Origin: Streptomyces caeruleatus
GTDB lineage: Bacteria; Actinomycetota; Actinomycetes; Streptomycetales; Streptomycetaceae
DNA length: 64,000 nucleotides
Direction of reading: 5' to 3'
NCBI RefSeq assembly: GCF_001514235.1
Contig: NZ_KQ948924.1
Coordinates: forward strand, 124,001-188,000
Shown here: positions 1 through 8,936 of the stretch, piece by piece
Layout: each line of letters starts with the position of its first letter
How positions within the stretch are numbered: the first letter of the stretch is position 1
Position numbers and translations under genes: made by a program
The notes under the pieces: generated by a model
Seen by the model: the letters and a program-made list of their open reading frames with translations, nothing else
Databases searched by the model: none
Told to the model about the DNA's origin: nothing

Positions 1-1861
1 CCAGGAGCGGGCCGGGCGGGACGGCGACGGGCCGTGTGGCCCCGTCGGACAGGCGCAGAACGGGCGGTGGGTGCCCGGCGCTGGCGAGGGTGGCGCGTCC
101 GCGGGCGAAGTCGAGGTGGGCGTAGAGGCAGCTGGTGAACAGGTCGGGGCCGAGGTCGGTGAGGAGCCGGTTGGTGCGGTGCAGGACCTGGTCGGGGGTT
201 GTGCCGAGGGTGGCGTGGGCGTGGACACCGGTGCGCACCTGGCCCATGAGGGCGGCGGCCGCGACGTTGTGGCCCTGGACGTCGCCGATGACGGCCGCTG
301 CGGCGGTGTCGCCGAGCCGGATCAGATCGTAGAAGTCGCCCCCGATCTCCATGCCCCGGGTGGCGGGCAGATAGCGGGCGGCGACCCGCAGGCCGGCGAT
401 CAGGGGCAGGCCGCGTGGCAGCAGTGCCTGCTGGAGACCGTGGGCGAGCGCGTGCTTGGTGTCGTAGAGGCGGGCGCGGTCGAAGGCCTGGGCGATGAGG
501 CCGGCGAGGGAGGTCATGACGGCGCGTTCCTCGGCGGGGAACGCGTGGGGGCTGTCGTAGGACAGGATGCAGACGCCGACGGGCCGGCCGGAGATGATCA
601 GGGGCAGGAAGGCCCAGGCCTGCTTTCCGCTGATCAGCGGCGCCTCGGGGTAGCTGCGCCGCATCTCCTCCGGGTCGGCGTAGAACGCGGGGATGCCGCT
701 GCCGAGGGCCTGCCCGGCCGGGGTGAAGGACGTGTCGAGGGGCAGCCCGTCGAGGCGTCTGATGGTGTCCGAGGCGTAACCCCGGTGGCCGGTGATCCGC
801 AACCGGCCCGCGTCGGCGGTGGACAGCACCAGGCCCTGGGCGCCGAAGGCGGGCATGATCTGGTCGGCGACGAGATCGACGACGTCCTGCACCCCGACGA
901 CCTCGGTCAGCGCGGCGGCCAGGTGCAGAAGCTGGTAGAGCTGACCGGCCCGGGCCGGGGTGGGGGCGCGGGCGGACCGGCGGGGCGCCGGCGAGGGCGG
1001 CGTGTGCGCGCCGCTGGGGACGATACGGGCGCTGATGCCGCTGGCGTCCGGGTACAGATGGATCTCCAGCCACTGGCCGGGCGGGCGGCACGCGGTGAAC
1101 GAGACGGGCTCCCGACTGATCACCGCGGCACGGTAGCGGTCCTCGTGGCTGGGGTCGTCGAGCCAGCGCAGGGACTGCCACGGCTGGGTGCCCAGCAGTT
1201 GACCGGCGTCACAGCCCAGCAGTTCACAGGCGCCGGAGCTGACGTAGGTGAAGCGTCCCTCCAGGTCCAGGGCGCAACTGCCGCCCGGCAGCCGCTCGAC
1301 GAAGTCGGACAGGGCCGCCTCCGGGCTCGCCGAGCGCCGGCCCGTTCCGACGGGGACGGCGCGTGGCTGCTCACGCCGGGTGGGAGAACCGTCGGCCGTC
1401 TCCTCGAGCAGCCGGGCCAGTCGGCGGCAACTGGACGTGATGTTGCCCCGCTCCCGTTGCGTCATGTACGGCGGGCGCGTCGCCGGCCACATCAGCAGCA
1501 GGGACCCCCACCGCCGTACGCCGTTGACCGGCGCGGCGACCAGCGCCAGCGGGTAGGGCAGGACCAGCGCGGTGCGCGGGTAGGAGCGGACCATCTCCTC
1601 CTGGCTGCCGACCCACACCAGACGTTCCTCGCGGACGGCGTCGGCGACGGGTACCGGGGAGGCGAGCGGGACCTTGGTCCACGGTGCGGCGAACTCGACG
1701 GGAGCCCCGCACAGCAGATCCAGGCGCAGCAGCCGCTCGTCCGCTGCGAGCAGGTAAAGGGCGCCGATGGACGCACCGGTCCGGCGCACCGTCTCCGCGA
1801 ACGCGGCGTCCAGCGCCTCGGCGTCCGGGGCCTGATCGCCCGTACCGGTCACGCCGCCCAT
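1..1861 (-). CDS. GAF-PAS-GAF-PP2C (SpoIIE-type) serine phosphatase, 3' end cut by window edge
   Basis: Reading the minus strand from the ATG at 1861 gives 620 open codons that run off the left edge. The order is an N-terminal GAF-like segment (about residues 10-140), a PAS-like segment (about 185-280, with FTYVSSGACELLG), a second GAF (about 310-450) and the start of a SpoIIE/PP2C domain. The phosphatase signature EIGGDFYDLI, which carries the first metal-binding aspartates, lies near 320-350 and VIGDVQGHN follows. Family members dephosphorylate anti-anti-sigma factors in partner-switching stress circuits, with GAF/PAS domains sensing a ligand or redox signal; the partner here is unknown. 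No RsbW-type kinase domain is seen in the visible part, though one could lie beyond the edge. The next gene upstream ends 88 bp away on the same strand, so cotranscription is possible. Confidence 0.85.
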   Translation of the reverse strand, partial: MGGVTGTGDQAPDAEALDAAFAETVRRTGASIGALYLLAADERLLRLDLLCGAPVEFAAPWTKVPLASPVPVADAVREERLVWVGSQEEMVRSYPRTALVLPYPLALVAAPVNGVRRWGSLLLMWPATRPPYMTQRERGNITSSCRRLARLLEETADGSPTRREQPRAVPVGTGRRSASPEAALSDFVERLPGGSCALDLEGRFTYVSSGACELLGCDAGQLLGTQPWQSLRWLDDPSHEDRYRAAVISREPVSFTACRPPGQWLEIHLYPDASGISARIVPSGAHTPPSPAPRRSARAPTPARAGQLYQLLHLAAALTEVVGVQDVVDLVADQIMPAFGAQGLVLSTADAGRLRITGHRGYASDTIRRLDGLPLDTSFTPAGQALGSGIPAFYADPEEMRRSYPEAPLISGKQAWAFLPLIISGRPVGVCILSYDSPHAFPAEERAVMTSLAGLIAQAFDRARLYDTKHALAHGLQQALLPRGLPLIAGLRVAARYLPATRGMEIGGDFYDLIRLGDTAAAAVIGDVQGHNVAAAALMGQVRTGVHAHATLGTTPDQVLHRTNRLLTDLGPDLFTSCLYAHLDFARGRATLASAGHPPPVLRLSDGATRPVAVPPGPLL

Positions 1862-1949
1862 ACCAGGACGCTACGCCCCTGGAGAGCGGTTGGCACGTGG
1901 CGACCGTATCCGCGCCCCGGCCGGGCGGCCGACTCGGCCCGGCCTGGGT

Positions 1950-4172
1950 TCACAGGTGGAGGTGTCGCTCCAGCCAGTCCGCGGCGGCCCGGCGGAACAG
2001 TCGCCGGTTCTCCGCGCGCAGGAAGTCGTGGCCCTCGTCGCGCAGGGTGAGCAGTTCGGCGTCGATGCCCCGCTCCCGCGCGGCGCGTACGAACTGCTGG
2101 GACTCGCCCGGCGGCACGTTGGTGTCGTGTTCGCCGTGGACGGCGAGCAGGGGGACGCGCAGCGCGTCGATGCGGCTCATCGGCGACAGGGCGTTCAGCA
2201 GCTCCCGGTCGCGTTCCGGGTGGCCGTACTTGTGCGCCGCCGATTCCGCGATCCAGGGCTCCGTACCGGCGAAGAAGGTGAGGAAGTCCGACATGCCGCA
2301 GACGGCGACCGCGGTGCGGAACAGCTCCGGGTGCCACACGACGGAGGCGAACGTCAGATAGCCGCCGTAGGAGCGGCCCATCACGGCCAGCCGGGTGGGG
2401 TCGGCGGGGCCCGCCATGACCGCGTGGCCCGCGCAGTCGGCCACGTCGTCGAACGCCGCGAAGCGACCGGAGCCCAGGTCGGCGTCGACGAAGGAACGGC
2501 CGTGCCCGAGGGAGCCCCGGACGTCGGGGGCGAAGACGTCGAGGCCCCGTCCGACCAGCTCGTGGTAGAGCGGGTGGAACACCGGACGTTCCTGTTCCTC
2601 GGGTCCGCCGTGCAGATGGATCACACAGGGTGCCGGTTCGTCATAGGCGCGGCCGGGCGCCCTGTAGTACCAGCCGCTCAGGGGCAGCCCGTCCCTCGCC
2701 GTCAGACGCAGCGGGACGGGGCGTACCGGGGGGCGGCCGGGCGGGACGGCGTCCTCGTCCTGGGAGGACCAGGGGGTGCGCAGCATGGACACGCCTTCGT
2801 GGGCCCACCAGATGCCGGGTCGGCGTTGTGATCCGGACAGGGCGAGCATCAGACGTCCGCTGCCGGCGGCGGTGATGCGGGTGACGACCTCGTGGGGCAG
2901 GGGGACGGGCCGGGCGGGGCCGGTGCGGTCGGGGGCCCGCCGGGTCGGGAAGGTCTCGACGAGTTCCAGCTCGCTCGCTCCCTGGACGTTCCAGGACAGG
3001 GCGGCGGTGCGGCCGTCGTGGGCGAGGGCGAGGAGTTCGAGGTCGCTGCCCGGCCGTTCGGCCACGACCGACACGGCACGTGCCTGGCCGTCGCCGTCCA
3101 GAGCGACCGCGAAGAGCGCCGCGAACTCCCGGGCGGTGTTGCTGCGCAGCCACAGGGTCCGCCCGTCCGGGGAGAACCGGCCGATCCACGGGTCGCCGTC
3201 GGCGACCGGCAGGGTGAAGGTGTTCTCCGCGTCGGCGGTGCGCCGCACGACCGCCTCACGCCGGCCGCGCGGGCCCCGGCGCAGCAGCGCGAGACCGCCG
3301 TCGCGGCTGAGATCGCACAACCTCAGGGAGGCGGCGTGGGTCTCCGTGGTGAGCAGCACGGGGGACGCCAGGCCGTCCGGGTCGATCAGGTAGACGGACA
3401 GTCCTCCGTCGGGCCGGACCGCGGGAGCCGCGGGAGCCGCGACGTCGATGGCCGGGCCGCGGGGCTCCCGTCCCGGTGCCGCGTCGTGGGCGGCCGGGCC
3501 GAGGAGCGTCGGATGGCCGTCCCGGTCCGCCCAGTCGGCCGCCAGGCGGGTGCCGAACGGGTGGCCGTCGGCGGGTTCCGCGTCCGTGTCCGGCACGGCG
3601 TGCCCGGCGAAGACCTCGAACCGGGGGGCGGGCGGTGCCGCGAAGGTGACGGCGACGGCCGAGCTGTCGTGCGCCCAGCAGCCGAGATAGGCGGAGCTGG
3701 CCGGGTCGGAGCCGGCCAGGAGCCGTCGGCCGGAGCCGTCGGGCCGCACGCACAGCACGCGGGTGTGCTCGCCGCCGCCCGGGGCGGTGGTGTACGCGAT
3801 CCAGCGGCCGTCCGGTGACCAGAGCACCTCCTTGACGGGATCCGGTGAGGAGTCGAGGAGCCGTACGTCGTCACCGCCGACGGAGCCGGCCCACAGCTGC
3901 GGCACGCCGCCCCGGTCGCAGATGAAGGCCGTCTCGGTGCCGTCGGCGTTGGCCGAGGGATACCAGCAGCCGTGTGCGCGCAGCCGTGTCACGGCGTCGC
4001 GCGGGCCGCCCGCCTCGGGCAGCGGCTGCGGTTCCGGGGCGGCGCGGGCGGTGTCGTGCGGGTCCCCCGTCCGGCTGTCCGGGGGCTGCGCGCGGGTCGA
4101 GTCCAGGGTCCCGGGACGAGCGAGCACGTGCGCGGGGGCGTGTGCCGTCCGTGTCTCCCCGTCCTCGGTCAC
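1950..4172 (-). CDS. S9-family (prolyl oligopeptidase-like) peptidase, 740 aa
   Basis: The N-terminal half is a TolB/WD40-like beta-propeller (for example WSPDGRWIAYT and FSPDGRTLWL); the C-terminal ~250 residues are an alpha/beta-hydrolase peptidase. The catalytic triad is visible: Ser in GRSYGGY near residue 601, Asp in HGEHDTN near 683 and His in DEGHDF near 715. No signal peptide is seen, so it is probably cytoplasmic. I chose the GTG at 4172 because it overlaps the stop of the upstream amidotransferase as GTGA, a classic coupling overlap; a longer start at 4220 is open but would run 52 bases into that gene. The coupling suggests that its substrate is related to the product of the two upstream enzymes. 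The family cleaves short peptides or acyl-amino acids; the actual substrate is unknown. Confidence 0.88.
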   Translation of the reverse strand: MTEDGETRTAHAPAHVLARPGTLDSTRAQPPDSRTGDPHDTARAAPEPQPLPEAGGPRDAVTRLRAHGCWYPSANADGTETAFICDRGGVPQLWAGSVGGDDVRLLDSSPDPVKEVLWSPDGRWIAYTTAPGGGEHTRVLCVRPDGSGRRLLAGSDPASSAYLGCWAHDSSAVAVTFAAPPAPRFEVFAGHAVPDTDAEPADGHPFGTRLAADWADRDGHPTLLGPAAHDAAPGREPRGPAIDVAAPAAPAVRPDGGLSVYLIDPDGLASPVLLTTETHAASLRLCDLSRDGGLALLRRGPRGRREAVVRRTADAENTFTLPVADGDPWIGRFSPDGRTLWLRSNTAREFAALFAVALDGDGQARAVSVVAERPGSDLELLALAHDGRTAALSWNVQGASELELVETFPTRRAPDRTGPARPVPLPHEVVTRITAAGSGRLMLALSGSQRRPGIWWAHEGVSMLRTPWSSQDEDAVPPGRPPVRPVPLRLTARDGLPLSGWYYRAPGRAYDEPAPCVIHLHGGPEEQERPVFHPLYHELVGRGLDVFAPDVRGSLGHGRSFVDADLGSGRFAAFDDVADCAGHAVMAGPADPTRLAVMGRSYGGYLTFASVVWHPELFRTAVAVCGMSDFLTFFAGTEPWIAESAAHKYGHPERDRELLNALSPMSRIDALRVPLLAVHGEHDTNVPPGESQQFVRAARERGIDAELLTLRDEGHDFLRAENRRLFRRAAADWLERHLHL

Positions 4173-5953
4173 TTGATTCCGTGGGTCTGCAGCCATATCT
4201 CCAGCAAAGCAATCTGCCACAGGGCGTTGGCGCCGCGCCTGGTCCGGTGCTCGTCGGGTGCCGCGAGGAGCTCGGCCACGTACGACTCCTGGAACAGACC
4301 GCGTCGTCTGGCCTCCGGTGCCTCGAGTGCCGTACGCACGCGCTGCAGTACGGGGCCCGCCATGTGCCGGATCGCCGGGACCGGGAAGTAGCCCTTGGGC
4401 CGGTCGACGATCTCACGGGGCAGGAGCTTGCGGCCGGCCTCCTTCAGTACGCCCTTGCCGCCGTCGGCCAGCTTCAGTTCCGGCGGGCAGGCAGCCGCCA
4501 GCTCCACCAGTTCGTGGTCGAGGAAGGGCACCCGGGCCTCCAGGCCCCAGGCCATGGTCATGTTGTCGACCCGTTTGACGGGGTCGTCGACGAGCATGAC
4601 GTGGGTGTCCAGCCGTAGGGCGGCGTCCAGCGCGGTCTGCGCTCCGGGTACGGCCATGTGCCGGTCGACGAAGCGGCTCGACACGTCCTCGCGGGGGATC
4701 ATGTCCGGCCGCAGGACCCGGGCGAGGTCGGCGTGCGAGCGGTCGAAGTAGGTCGCGGCGTACCGCTCCGGTTCCTCCTCGCGGGAGACCTCCGCGAGCC
4801 GCGGGTACCAGTGGTAGCCGGCGAAGACCTCGTCGGCGCCCTGGCCGCACTGGACGACCTTCACCTCCTTGGACACCTGCTCGGACAGCAGATAGAAGGC
4901 GACCACGTCGTGGCTGATCATCGGCTCGCTCATCGCCGCGACCGCCCCGTCCAGGGCCGTCGACACCCGGTCGGAGGGCACCATCAGCTGCCGGTGGACG
5001 GTCCCGAACTCGCGGGCCACCAGGTCCGAGTACCGGAACTCGTCGCCCTTCTCCCCGCCTTCCGTCTCGAACCCGACGCTGAACGTCATCAGGTCACGCT
5101 GGCCCTCGTCGGCCAGCAACGCGACGATCAGGCTGGAGTCGAGGCCGCCGGAGAGCAGGACCCCGACCTCCACGTCGGAGACCATCCTGCGGCGTACTGC
5201 GGTGCGCAGGGCGTCCAGTACGGCGTCCCGCCATTCGTCGGCGCCCATGTCGGCGCGTTCGGGCCGGCGGGTGTAGGAGGGCTGCCAGTAGCAGTGGTCG
5301 CGGTGGGTGCCGTCCGGTTCGACGACCCGTACGGTGGCGGGCGGCAGCTTGCGTACGCCGTTGAGGACGGTGTGCGGCGCCGCGACCGTGGCGTGCCAGC
5401 TCAGGTACTGGTGCAGGGCCACCGGGTCGAGTGAGGTGTCGACGTCCCCGGCGGCGAGGAGTGCGGGCAGTGTCGAGGCGAACCGCAGCCGGCCCGGTGT
5501 CCGCGCCAGGTACAGGGGCTTGATGCCGAGCCGGTCCCGGGCGAGGACGACGCGGCCGGTGCGGTGCTCGACGATCGCGAAGGCGAACATGCCGAGGAAG
5601 TGCTCCACACAGGCGGTGCCCCACTGCTGGTAGGCCTTGAGCACCACTTCGGTGTCGGAGGTCGACTCGAACCGGTGCCCGAGGCTTCGCAGCTCCTCGC
5701 GCAGCTCCGGGTGGTTGTACACGCAGCCGTTGAAGACGCCGGTGATCTGCGCGCGGGCGTCGGTCATCGGCTGGGCGCCGCGGTCCGATAGGTCGATGAT
5801 CTTCAGTCGCCGGTGGCCGAGCGCGACCGGGCCCCGTGCCCAGGTGCCCTGACCGTCGGGCCCACGGTCGGCGAGCCGGTCGGTCATCCGGCCGACCGCC
5901 GCCCGGTCGGCTCGCCGACCGTCGAAGCGGATCTCCCCAGTCAGACCGCACAT
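4169..5953 (-). CDS. Asparagine-synthetase-like glutamine amidotransferase, 594 aa
   Basis: The protein starts MCGLTGEIRF, which puts the catalytic N-terminal cysteine at residue 2; this and the GGGAGG ribosome site just upstream fix the ATG at 5953. Residues 1-200 form the Ntn glutaminase domain (RGPDGQG, GHRRLKIIDL). The synthetase/ATP-pyrophosphatase domain follows with the PP-loop SGGLDSSLI. The opening sequence resembles the amidotransferase used to make N-acetylglutaminylglutamine amide more than housekeeping AsnB, so amidation of a small peptide is a reasonable alternative to asparagine synthesis. It lies between a GCS2-type ligase (150 bp upstream) and a translationally coupled S9 peptidase, which supports a dedicated small-molecule pathway. 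The exact acceptor cannot be read from sequence. Confidence 0.85.
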   Translation of the reverse strand: MCGLTGEIRFDGRRADRAAVGRMTDRLADRGPDGQGTWARGPVALGHRRLKIIDLSDRGAQPMTDARAQITGVFNGCVYNHPELREELRSLGHRFESTSDTEVVLKAYQQWGTACVEHFLGMFAFAIVEHRTGRVVLARDRLGIKPLYLARTPGRLRFASTLPALLAAGDVDTSLDPVALHQYLSWHATVAAPHTVLNGVRKLPPATVRVVEPDGTHRDHCYWQPSYTRRPERADMGADEWRDAVLDALRTAVRRRMVSDVEVGVLLSGGLDSSLIVALLADEGQRDLMTFSVGFETEGGEKGDEFRYSDLVAREFGTVHRQLMVPSDRVSTALDGAVAAMSEPMISHDVVAFYLLSEQVSKEVKVVQCGQGADEVFAGYHWYPRLAEVSREEEPERYAATYFDRSHADLARVLRPDMIPREDVSSRFVDRHMAVPGAQTALDAALRLDTHVMLVDDPVKRVDNMTMAWGLEARVPFLDHELVELAAACPPELKLADGGKGVLKEAGRKLLPREIVDRPKGYFPVPAIRHMAGPVLQRVRTALEAPEARRRGLFQESYVAELLAAPDEHRTRRGANALWQIALLEIWLQTHGIK

Positions 5954-6103
5954 GACGGCCCGCCTCCCTTCCACGCCTCTGCGTTGACGCAATTCCACGG
6001 GAGTGCCTGCTCGCGTCCGCCTGCCGGGATCGCGAGGATCCGGGCGGTGGTGCGGGACAGCACGAATCCCCTTGCGGGTGACCCGGTGATGTTCACCGGC
6101 ACA

Positions 6104-7306
6104 TCAGCCTCCGATGCCGTCCGGCGAGGCCGGGTCGGCGGAGGCGCGGGAACGGCGCGTGACGACGACCGGGGCCAGCACCCGGTCCTGGTGACGGCGC
6201 CGCACCGGCCTGCGGTGTCCGCGTTCGCCGCGGGTCTCGGCGATCAGCATGTCGACACAGCCCAGCAGGTCCTCTTTCTGCGCGGCCCGGCGTATGCGCT
6301 GGGCGGCGCTGCCGTCCGCGAGGGCCGCCTCGGTCAGCTCCCGGACGGCGTCCCAGTCCCCGTGGGTCTCCAGCGCGGGCCGCAGCCGGGCGAGCAGCTT
6401 CCGCACGACCTGGTGGGCGGGCGCCTCCTGGTGGGTCTCGGGGTCCACCAGGGTGCCTTCGAGCCCGGAGCGGGCGGCTCGCCATGACGCGCCGCGCAGC
6501 CACTCGTGCCGGCCCGCGCAGCCGGGGGAACCGTTCTCGCGCAGTCGCTCGCGGGCCTCGGTGACCAGGGCGCGGAAGAGTCCGGCGAGGAGGACGACGG
6601 TCTCCGGCCGGGGGCAGGCGTCACAGGTGCGCAGTTCCAGCGTCGGCAGATGAGCCGAGGGGCGGACGTCGTAGTAGATCATTCCCGCGTCGCTGATGAC
6701 CCCGGCCCGCACGAGGTCGTCCACGGCCGCGTCGTACTCGGCCGCGTTCGGGTAGCAGCCGACCGGTCCCGCGGTGGGCCAGCGCTGCCACAGCAGGGTG
6801 CGCCAGCTGGCGTATCCGGTGTCGGCGCCCTGCCAGAACGGTGAGCTGGCGGAGAGGGCGAGCAGCACGGGCAGCCAGGGCGAGACTTCGCACATGACGC
6901 GGACGGCGGTGTCGCGGTCGGGTACGTCCACATGGACCTGGGCGCCGCAGATGAGCTGTTCGTCGGCGACCTTGCGGTACTCGTCGGCCATGTGCCGGTA
7001 GCGTGCCCCGGCGGTCAGGGGCGCCAGCGCGGCGGGCGCCAGGGGGGCCGTGCCGGCGGCCACCACGGCGAGGCCCAACGAGGAGGCTGCCGCGTCGAGT
7101 TGCCTTCGGGTGCTGGTGAGGTCGGCGTACAGGTCGTGCAGGGTTGCGTGCACCGCGCTGTTCGACTCCACGGTGCACTGATGCAGTTCGGTCGTGAAGG
7201 TGCGTCTGGGAAGCCGCCTCAGCACCGCGTCGGCACGCGGGACGAGCCTGCCGCTCTCCACCTCCAGGACGTGGAACTCCTCCTCCACTCCGATGCACAC
7301 GGTCAC
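6104..7306 (-). CDS. GCS2-family carboxylate-amine ligase (YbdK-like), 400 aa
   Basis: The N-terminus GVEEEFHVLE and the internal ICGAQVHVDVPDR and TLELRTCDACP segments are hallmarks of the glutamate-cysteine ligase type 2 family. These ATP-dependent enzymes join the gamma-carboxyl of glutamate to an amine; bacterial members have weak cysteine ligase activity and their natural amines are often unknown. The GTG start at 7306 has GGAG 6-9 bases upstream. The length is close to the usual 360-400 residues, with an extra basic C-terminal tail rich in Arg (about residues 365-400). It is the first gene of an apparent three-gene unit with the amidotransferase and S9 peptidase. Confidence 0.85.
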   Translation of the reverse strand: MTVCIGVEEEFHVLEVESGRLVPRADAVLRRLPRRTFTTELHQCTVESNSAVHATLHDLYADLTSTRRQLDAAASSLGLAVVAAGTAPLAPAALAPLTAGARYRHMADEYRKVADEQLICGAQVHVDVPDRDTAVRVMCEVSPWLPVLLALSASSPFWQGADTGYASWRTLLWQRWPTAGPVGCYPNAAEYDAAVDDLVRAGVISDAGMIYYDVRPSAHLPTLELRTCDACPRPETVVLLAGLFRALVTEARERLRENGSPGCAGRHEWLRGASWRAARSGLEGTLVDPETHQEAPAHQVVRKLLARLRPALETHGDWDAVRELTEAALADGSAAQRIRRAAQKEDLLGCVDMLIAETRGERGHRRPVRRRHQDRVLAPVVVTRRSRASADPASPDGIGG

Positions 7307-7567
7307 GATCGCTCCTAGGGATCCGAGAGCCTGCCCGCGGGGTGGGGATCACCCGGCCCCGGGGAGATGCGGCGGCTTGTGGTGCTTTCTGAGTTCCCAC
7401 CTTTCGACCAGGTAAGCTCCGTTTGCGCACATGAGCCGCGGGTCTCACAGATGAGCAGGTGCGGTCGGCCGACCGCCGTGACCTCGGGGCCACGGCCCTG
7501 CTCGTGGACGATCGTCGTCTCCAGGATGGGGGAGACACCGCGCAGCAGCCAGTTGACGCCCTCCGGC

Positions 7568-8824
7568 TCAGCCGTGCCGGCCCGGCGACAGCCCGGTCAG
7601 GCGGGCCGCCGCCCGGGCGGGTTCCACCCGCGGGCCGATCCATTCGCAGAGCAGGACGGTGGCATCGTCCTGGAGCCGGCCGTCGTGGTACTCGAGAACG
7701 GCGTGGATGAGTCGGCGCAGCGTCTCGGGGACGGGCAGTCCGTCGGCGTGGTGCCGGATGAGGAAGTCGGTGAAGCGTTCCAGGCCGAACTCCCGGTCTC
7801 CGGGCCGGCGTGCCTCGGTGATGCCGTCGGTGTACAGGACGATCCGGTCGCCGGGCTGGAGGTGCTCCTGGCACACCGTGCCGGGCACGCCGAGGTCGAG
7901 GCCCATAGGGTGGGCCGGCGGGCAGGCGAGGTGAGTGGTCCAGCGGTTGTCGCGCAGGACGATCGGCGGATGGTGACCGCGGTTGACCCATTCCAGGACG
8001 CCGGTGCGCGTGTCGAGCGTGGCGAGGACACCGGTGACATAGCGTCCGCCGGCGTACTGCTCGACCAGGGCGGCCTCCACCGCCTCGGCCTTGCCCAGGA
8101 GGTCGGCGCCCTGGCGGCGGGCGTTGCGGCAGGCTCCCAGCGCGAGGGTGCCGGACAGTCCGGCGGCCGTGTCGTGGCCCATCGCGTCGAAGATCGTCAG
8201 ATGGACCAGGGGGCCGTCGACGGCGTACTCGAAGACGTCACCGCTGATCTCGTAGGCGGGTTCCAGGGAGGCGGAGATCGCCACTCTCCCGTCGGCGTAG
8301 GTGCGCGGCGGCATGAGGTTCCACTGCATCTCCGCCGCCAGGCTCATCGGTTGCGCCCGCACCAGCTTGGCCAGCGCGTCGCTGGTGCCCCGTTTGCTGA
8401 CGACGATCAGCGAGATGAGCGCCGCCAGCGCCTCCATGTCCGCGCGGGTGTCCGCGTCGTCGCGAGCGGCGCTCACGCGCAGCACCCCGATGCGTTCGGT
8501 GCCGTCCAGCAGCGGCACCCACCACGCGGACCCGCCGCCGCCCGCGGGCGCGGCGGCCAGGACATGGCCGTACTGGAACACCCGCCCCGCGACCGTCCCC
8601 TCGATGTGCAGCTCCCTCTCGTGCCCCTGGTCCGCCGCCTCGTCGCCCGGAAGGAGACGCAGCGAAGTGCGCCGCAGGTCGGCCACGTAGATCTGCAACT
8701 CGTCGAAGGCGGCGGCGCGTGCGCACTCGGCCGCCTTGGACGGAAGCAACTCGATCGGCATGAGGTGGCTGGCGTACAGCAGATCGGCGAGCATCCGTCG
8801 CCCGCCCTCGGCGCTCCGCTCCAT
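7568..8824 (-). CDS. PP2C (SpoIIE-type) protein phosphatase with N-terminal sensor region, 418 aa
   Basis: The N-terminal ~180 residues look like a degenerate GAF domain (WWVPLLDGTERIGVLRV). The C-terminal half is a SpoIIE/PP2C domain with FDAMGHDTAAGLSGTL, VNRGHHPPIVL, LYTDGITEAR and DDATVLL. The first metal motif reads ISGDVFEYAV, so the usual second aspartate is glutamate. I chose the ATG at 8824, preceded by GGAGGTG at a good distance, over a longer open frame to 8881. It probably regulates an anti-sigma-factor antagonist, but no such partner is encoded nearby. A second phosphatase of this class lies at the left edge of the window. Confidence 0.85.
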   Translation of the reverse strand: MERSAEGGRRMLADLLYASHLMPIELLPSKAAECARAAAFDELQIYVADLRRTSLRLLPGDEAADQGHERELHIEGTVAGRVFQYGHVLAAAPAGGGGSAWWVPLLDGTERIGVLRVSAARDDADTRADMEALAALISLIVVSKRGTSDALAKLVRAQPMSLAAEMQWNLMPPRTYADGRVAISASLEPAYEISGDVFEYAVDGPLVHLTIFDAMGHDTAAGLSGTLALGACRNARRQGADLLGKAEAVEAALVEQYAGGRYVTGVLATLDTRTGVLEWVNRGHHPPIVLRDNRWTTHLACPPAHPMGLDLGVPGTVCQEHLQPGDRIVLYTDGITEARRPGDREFGLERFTDFLIRHHADGLPVPETLRRLIHAVLEYHDGRLQDDATVLLCEWIGPRVEPARAAARLTGLSPGRHG

Positions 8825-8936
8825 AGCCGCCCACCTCCGTCGGTCGCCGGGCACCGGCGCAAGCCGCTCCTCCGCACGCACGGGTACCCGCTCAGCCGGG
8901 TCTCAGATGGGCCCGCCCGGCTGCGGTCCACTCGCG

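Noticed and set aside
71..2050. Long plus-strand open frame over the left-edge phosphatase
   Set aside because: Composition is Gly/Val/Ala/Arg-rich without domain motifs, while the minus strand reads clear GAF, PAS and PP2C motifs.
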